Assembly: GCA_041484095.1 (NCBI GenBank)
Contig: JBGPGW010000195.1
Location: forward strand, 1 to 6,855
Direction of reading: 5' to 3'
Length of the DNA stretch: 6,855 nucleotides
From: JBGPGW01 sp041484095
Lineage (GTDB): Bacteria > Pseudomonadota > Alphaproteobacteria > CADEGL01
Shown here: piece by piece, positions 5,197 through 6,855 of the stretch
How positions within the stretch are numbered: position 1 is the first letter of the stretch
Layout of the letters: each line of letters opens with the position of its first letter
Translations under genes and position numbers: made by a program
The notes under the pieces: model-generated
Told to the model about the DNA's origin: nothing
The model's database searches: none
What the model saw: only the letters and a program-made list of their open reading frames with translations

Positions 5197-5943
5197 TCAG
5201 CCCTGCGAGGAGGGCACGACGACGAGCTGGGAGATGACGACGTGCCGCGGCTGCTGCACGGCGAACGCGACCGTGCGCGCGACATCCTCGGGCGCAAGAC
5301 AGACGCCGAAATCGTCGTAGAACTTGGCCGCGCGGGTCTTGTCGCTCCAGCGCGATTCGGCGAACCCCGTGCGCACCATGCCGGGCAGGATTTCCGTCAC
5401 GCGCACGCCGGTGTTGCGGAAGTCGAGACGGAGCGACTCGCTGAAGCCGTGAACGGCATGCTTGCTTGCCGCGTACAGCGTTCCGCCGGCATAGGGCCGA
5501 TAGCCTGAAATCGAGCCGATGTTGACGATATGCCCGCGGTCGCGCGCGATCATCGGGGGAATGAGGGTGCGCGTGACGCGGATGAGGCCGATCACGTTCG
5601 TCTGGATGATGGACTCCCACTCCGCCATCGATCCCTCATCGAAGCGCGACCGGCCGCCGCGGTCGTGGCCGGCATTGTTGACCAGGATCTCGATCTCGCG
5701 CCAATCCGCGGGCAGGCGGTCGAAGACGCTGTCGACCGATTGCGGCGAATCGACATCGAGCTCGATCGCAAGCCCCCCGGCGCCGAGCTTGCCCGCGATC
5801 GCCTTGAGCGGCGCCATGCGCCGTCCCCCGCAGATCACGCGGCAGCCGAGCGCAGCCAACGCCTCCGCCGTCGCGGCGCCGATCCCGCTCGAGGCACCGG
5901 TGACGAGCGCAACGGCCCCCGGTTGCGGTATGCTGTCGGTCAT
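5197..5943 (-). CDS. YdfG-type SDR, probable NADP-dependent 3-hydroxy acid / serine dehydrogenase, 248 aa
   Basis: This is a classical short-chain dehydrogenase with a full active site: TGASSGIG (15-22), NNAG (89-92), N116, S144, Y157 and K161. GRR (40-42) after the second strand predicts NADP. Several stretches track E. coli YdfG closely: LPADWREIEILVNNAG, the WE..I.TN segment, GHIVNIGS, PYAGG, VRVTEILPG and the PEDVA segment, plus the end pattern HV.I..L...P..Q. That family oxidises L-allo-threonine, L-serine and 3-hydroxy acids and also reduces malonic semialdehyde, so a similar role is likely but the substrate is inferred. GGGAG lies 9 nt before ATG 5943. Its stop is 7 bp from the CheZ stop, and it diverges from the hydrolase gene starting at 6076. 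Confidence 0.92.
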   Translation of the reverse strand: MTDSIPQPGAVALVTGASSGIGAATAEALAALGCRVICGGRRMAPLKAIAGKLGAGGLAIELDVDSPQSVDSVFDRLPADWREIEILVNNAGHDRGGRSRFDEGSMAEWESIIQTNVIGLIRVTRTLIPPMIARDRGHIVNIGSISGYRPYAGGTLYAASKHAVHGFSESLRLDFRNTGVRVTEILPGMVRTGFAESRWSDKTRAAKFYDDFGVCLAPEDVARTVAFAVQQPRHVVISQLVVVPSSQG

Positions 5944-6020
5944 GTTGGAACGCTCCCATGTACGATCGTGTGGCCGAGCCTATCCGATGGCCCGCGAGGA
6001 TGCCACGCATACGCCGCTCG

Positions 6021-6056
6021 CGCGCGATCCCCGCACGGCATGCCGCGGGGCGCGCG
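6021..6056. repeat. Bulged GC-rich inverted repeat in the leader of the hydrolase gene
   Basis: CCCCGC (6029-6034) pairs with GCGGGG (6045-6050), and CGCGCG on each outer side extends the stem with a 2-nt AT bulge on the left arm. The loop contains the small palindrome GGCATGCC. It ends 6 nt before the AGGGAG ribosome-binding site. It may shape translation of the hydrolase mRNA or bind a regulator, but GC-rich sequence forms such stems easily. No promoter is recognisable in this 132-bp gap. Confidence 0.33.
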
Positions 6057-6075
6057 CAGGGCAGGGAGCGATCGC

Positions 6076-6855
6076 ATGAGACAGGGCCTCGTCCGGACCG
6101 CGCGAATTCTCGGTATGCTTCTTCTCGCGCTCGTCACGGGGCTTGCCGCACTCGTCATCGCGCTCGGCGCCGGCGATCCCATCGATGCCGCGCGCGAACG
6201 CGTCCCCGCCTACAGTGCACGGCAGGCCGCCGCGGGACCCGTCGCGAAGGACGGCGCCGTCCGTCTTTACGAGGAGATGATTCTCTCGGCGCCGGGCCAC
6301 CCGCCCGTTCATTTCACGGTCAGCCTGCCGGAAGGAGAGGCCCGGGAGCCGATGCCGGTGCTCCTCATCCTCGGCGGTCTTCGCTCGGGGCGGGAGAACC
6401 TCGAGCGCCTGCCGCCGCTCGGCGCCAACGCGCTCATTTCCGTCGAATATCCCTATCGCGACGTCATCCGCGACAAGAAGCGCTCCATTCCGGCGCGTCT
6501 TGCGGCCGCGCGGCGTGCCGCCGAGACGACGCCCGAGCAACTCGTCGCCATTCTCGACTGGGCGCGCATGCAGCCCTGGGCCGACCGGCAGCGCATGAGT
6601 CTCCTCGGCTACAGCCTCGGCGCGATGTTCGTCCCCGTCACGCAGGAGAAGGCCCGGGCCAACGCGATCGGCATCAAGACCTCCATCTTGGCTTTCGGCG
6701 GCGCCGATCTCGGCCGCATCATCGCCACGGTCTTTCACGTCGAGACGCCGGGGCTTCGTGAGATCGTGGAACTGCTGGCCGCCGCCCTCCTTCATCCCGT
6801 CGAGCCCAGCTATTTTCTCGGCCGCATGACGGGCGAGGTGCTCGTGGTCAACGCC
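6076..6855 (+). CDS. Membrane-anchored or exported alpha/beta hydrolase, N-terminal part (3' end outside window)
   Basis: The frame is open for 260 codons from ATG 6076 to the window edge, and AGGGAG (6063-6068) sits 7 nt upstream. Residues 11-31 are a hydrophobic segment with arginines before it, so the protein is either anchored in the inner membrane facing the periplasm or secreted. An alpha/beta hydrolase core follows: a strand and turn PVLLILGGLRSG (94-105, oxyanion region, GG in place of the usual HG), SVEYPYRD, and the nucleophile elbow GYSLGA with S180. The acid and histidine of the triad are expected beyond the right edge, since the sequence stops at LVVNA, the strand that commonly precedes the catalytic Asp. 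The substrate is unknown; esterase and dienelactone-hydrolase-like enzymes are possible. It is divergent from the YdfG-type SDR. Confidence 0.83.
   Translation, partial: MRQGLVRTARILGMLLLALVTGLAALVIALGAGDPIDAARERVPAYSARQAAAGPVAKDGAVRLYEEMILSAPGHPPVHFTVSLPEGEAREPMPVLLILGGLRSGRENLERLPPLGANALISVEYPYRDVIRDKKRSIPARLAAARRAAETTPEQLVAILDWARMQPWADRQRMSLLGYSLGAMFVPVTQEKARANAIGIKTSILAFGGADLGRIIATVFHVETPGLREIVELLAAALLHPVEPSYFLGRMTGEVLVVNA

Noticed and set aside
5200..5215. GCCCT/AGGGC hairpin as a terminator between cheZ and the YdfG-type SDR
   Set aside because: Only 5 bp, inside the SDR coding end, with no T-tract.
1..6855. Defence island, prophage, transposon or secondary-metabolite cluster
   Set aside because: No transposase, integrase, phage, toxin-antitoxin, nuclease-defence or synthase genes and no terminal inverted repeats were seen; the genes are ordinary enzymes and signalling proteins.

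Overview
The window is GC-rich throughout and densely coded, with short intergenic gaps and Shine-Dalgarno-led starts. The gene content points to an alphaproteobacterium, perhaps Rhodospirillales or a relative: a DUF1194 protein, a CheZ-family phosphatase with the long alphaproteobacterial-style tail, and a membrane-anchored HAMP/PAS protein. That placement is inference from gene families; no rRNA or marker gene is present.

Layout. (1) The left edge carries the N-terminal 161 residues of a minus-strand membrane HAMP/PAS signalling-type protein, running off the window. (2) A 183-bp divergent intergenic region holds three adjacent near-palindromes. (3) A plus-strand pair follows: a 79-residue conserved-looking hypothetical protein, then, after a perfect 8-bp hairpin, an intact zinc-dependent alcohol dehydrogenase. 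(4) A minus-strand block, in transcription order, encodes an AhpD-like protein, an SDR oxidoreductase and an exported DUF1194/vWA protein. The last two overlap by ATGA. A perfect TTGACA box, three 11-bp direct repeats and a 9-bp inverted repeat sit just upstream of the SDR gene. (5) A lone plus-strand CheZ-family gene is followed, convergently, by a minus-strand YdfG-type SDR. (6) Divergent from that SDR, a membrane-anchored alpha/beta hydrolase runs off the right edge.

How the genes work together. Three of the enzymes are NAD(P)-dependent oxidoreductases and one is a likely thiol-redox protein, so the central region looks like small-molecule redox metabolism with no identifiable substrate. 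The CheZ homologue would act on CheY-P, but no chemotaxis or flagellar gene is nearby. I see no mobile element, CRISPR array, RNA gene or defence locus. The most notable points are a CheZ with two candidate CheY-binding peptides, an SDR in which the usual catalytic asparagine is cysteine, the 11-bp repeat/TTGACA promoter architecture, and the dyad cluster at 558-610.
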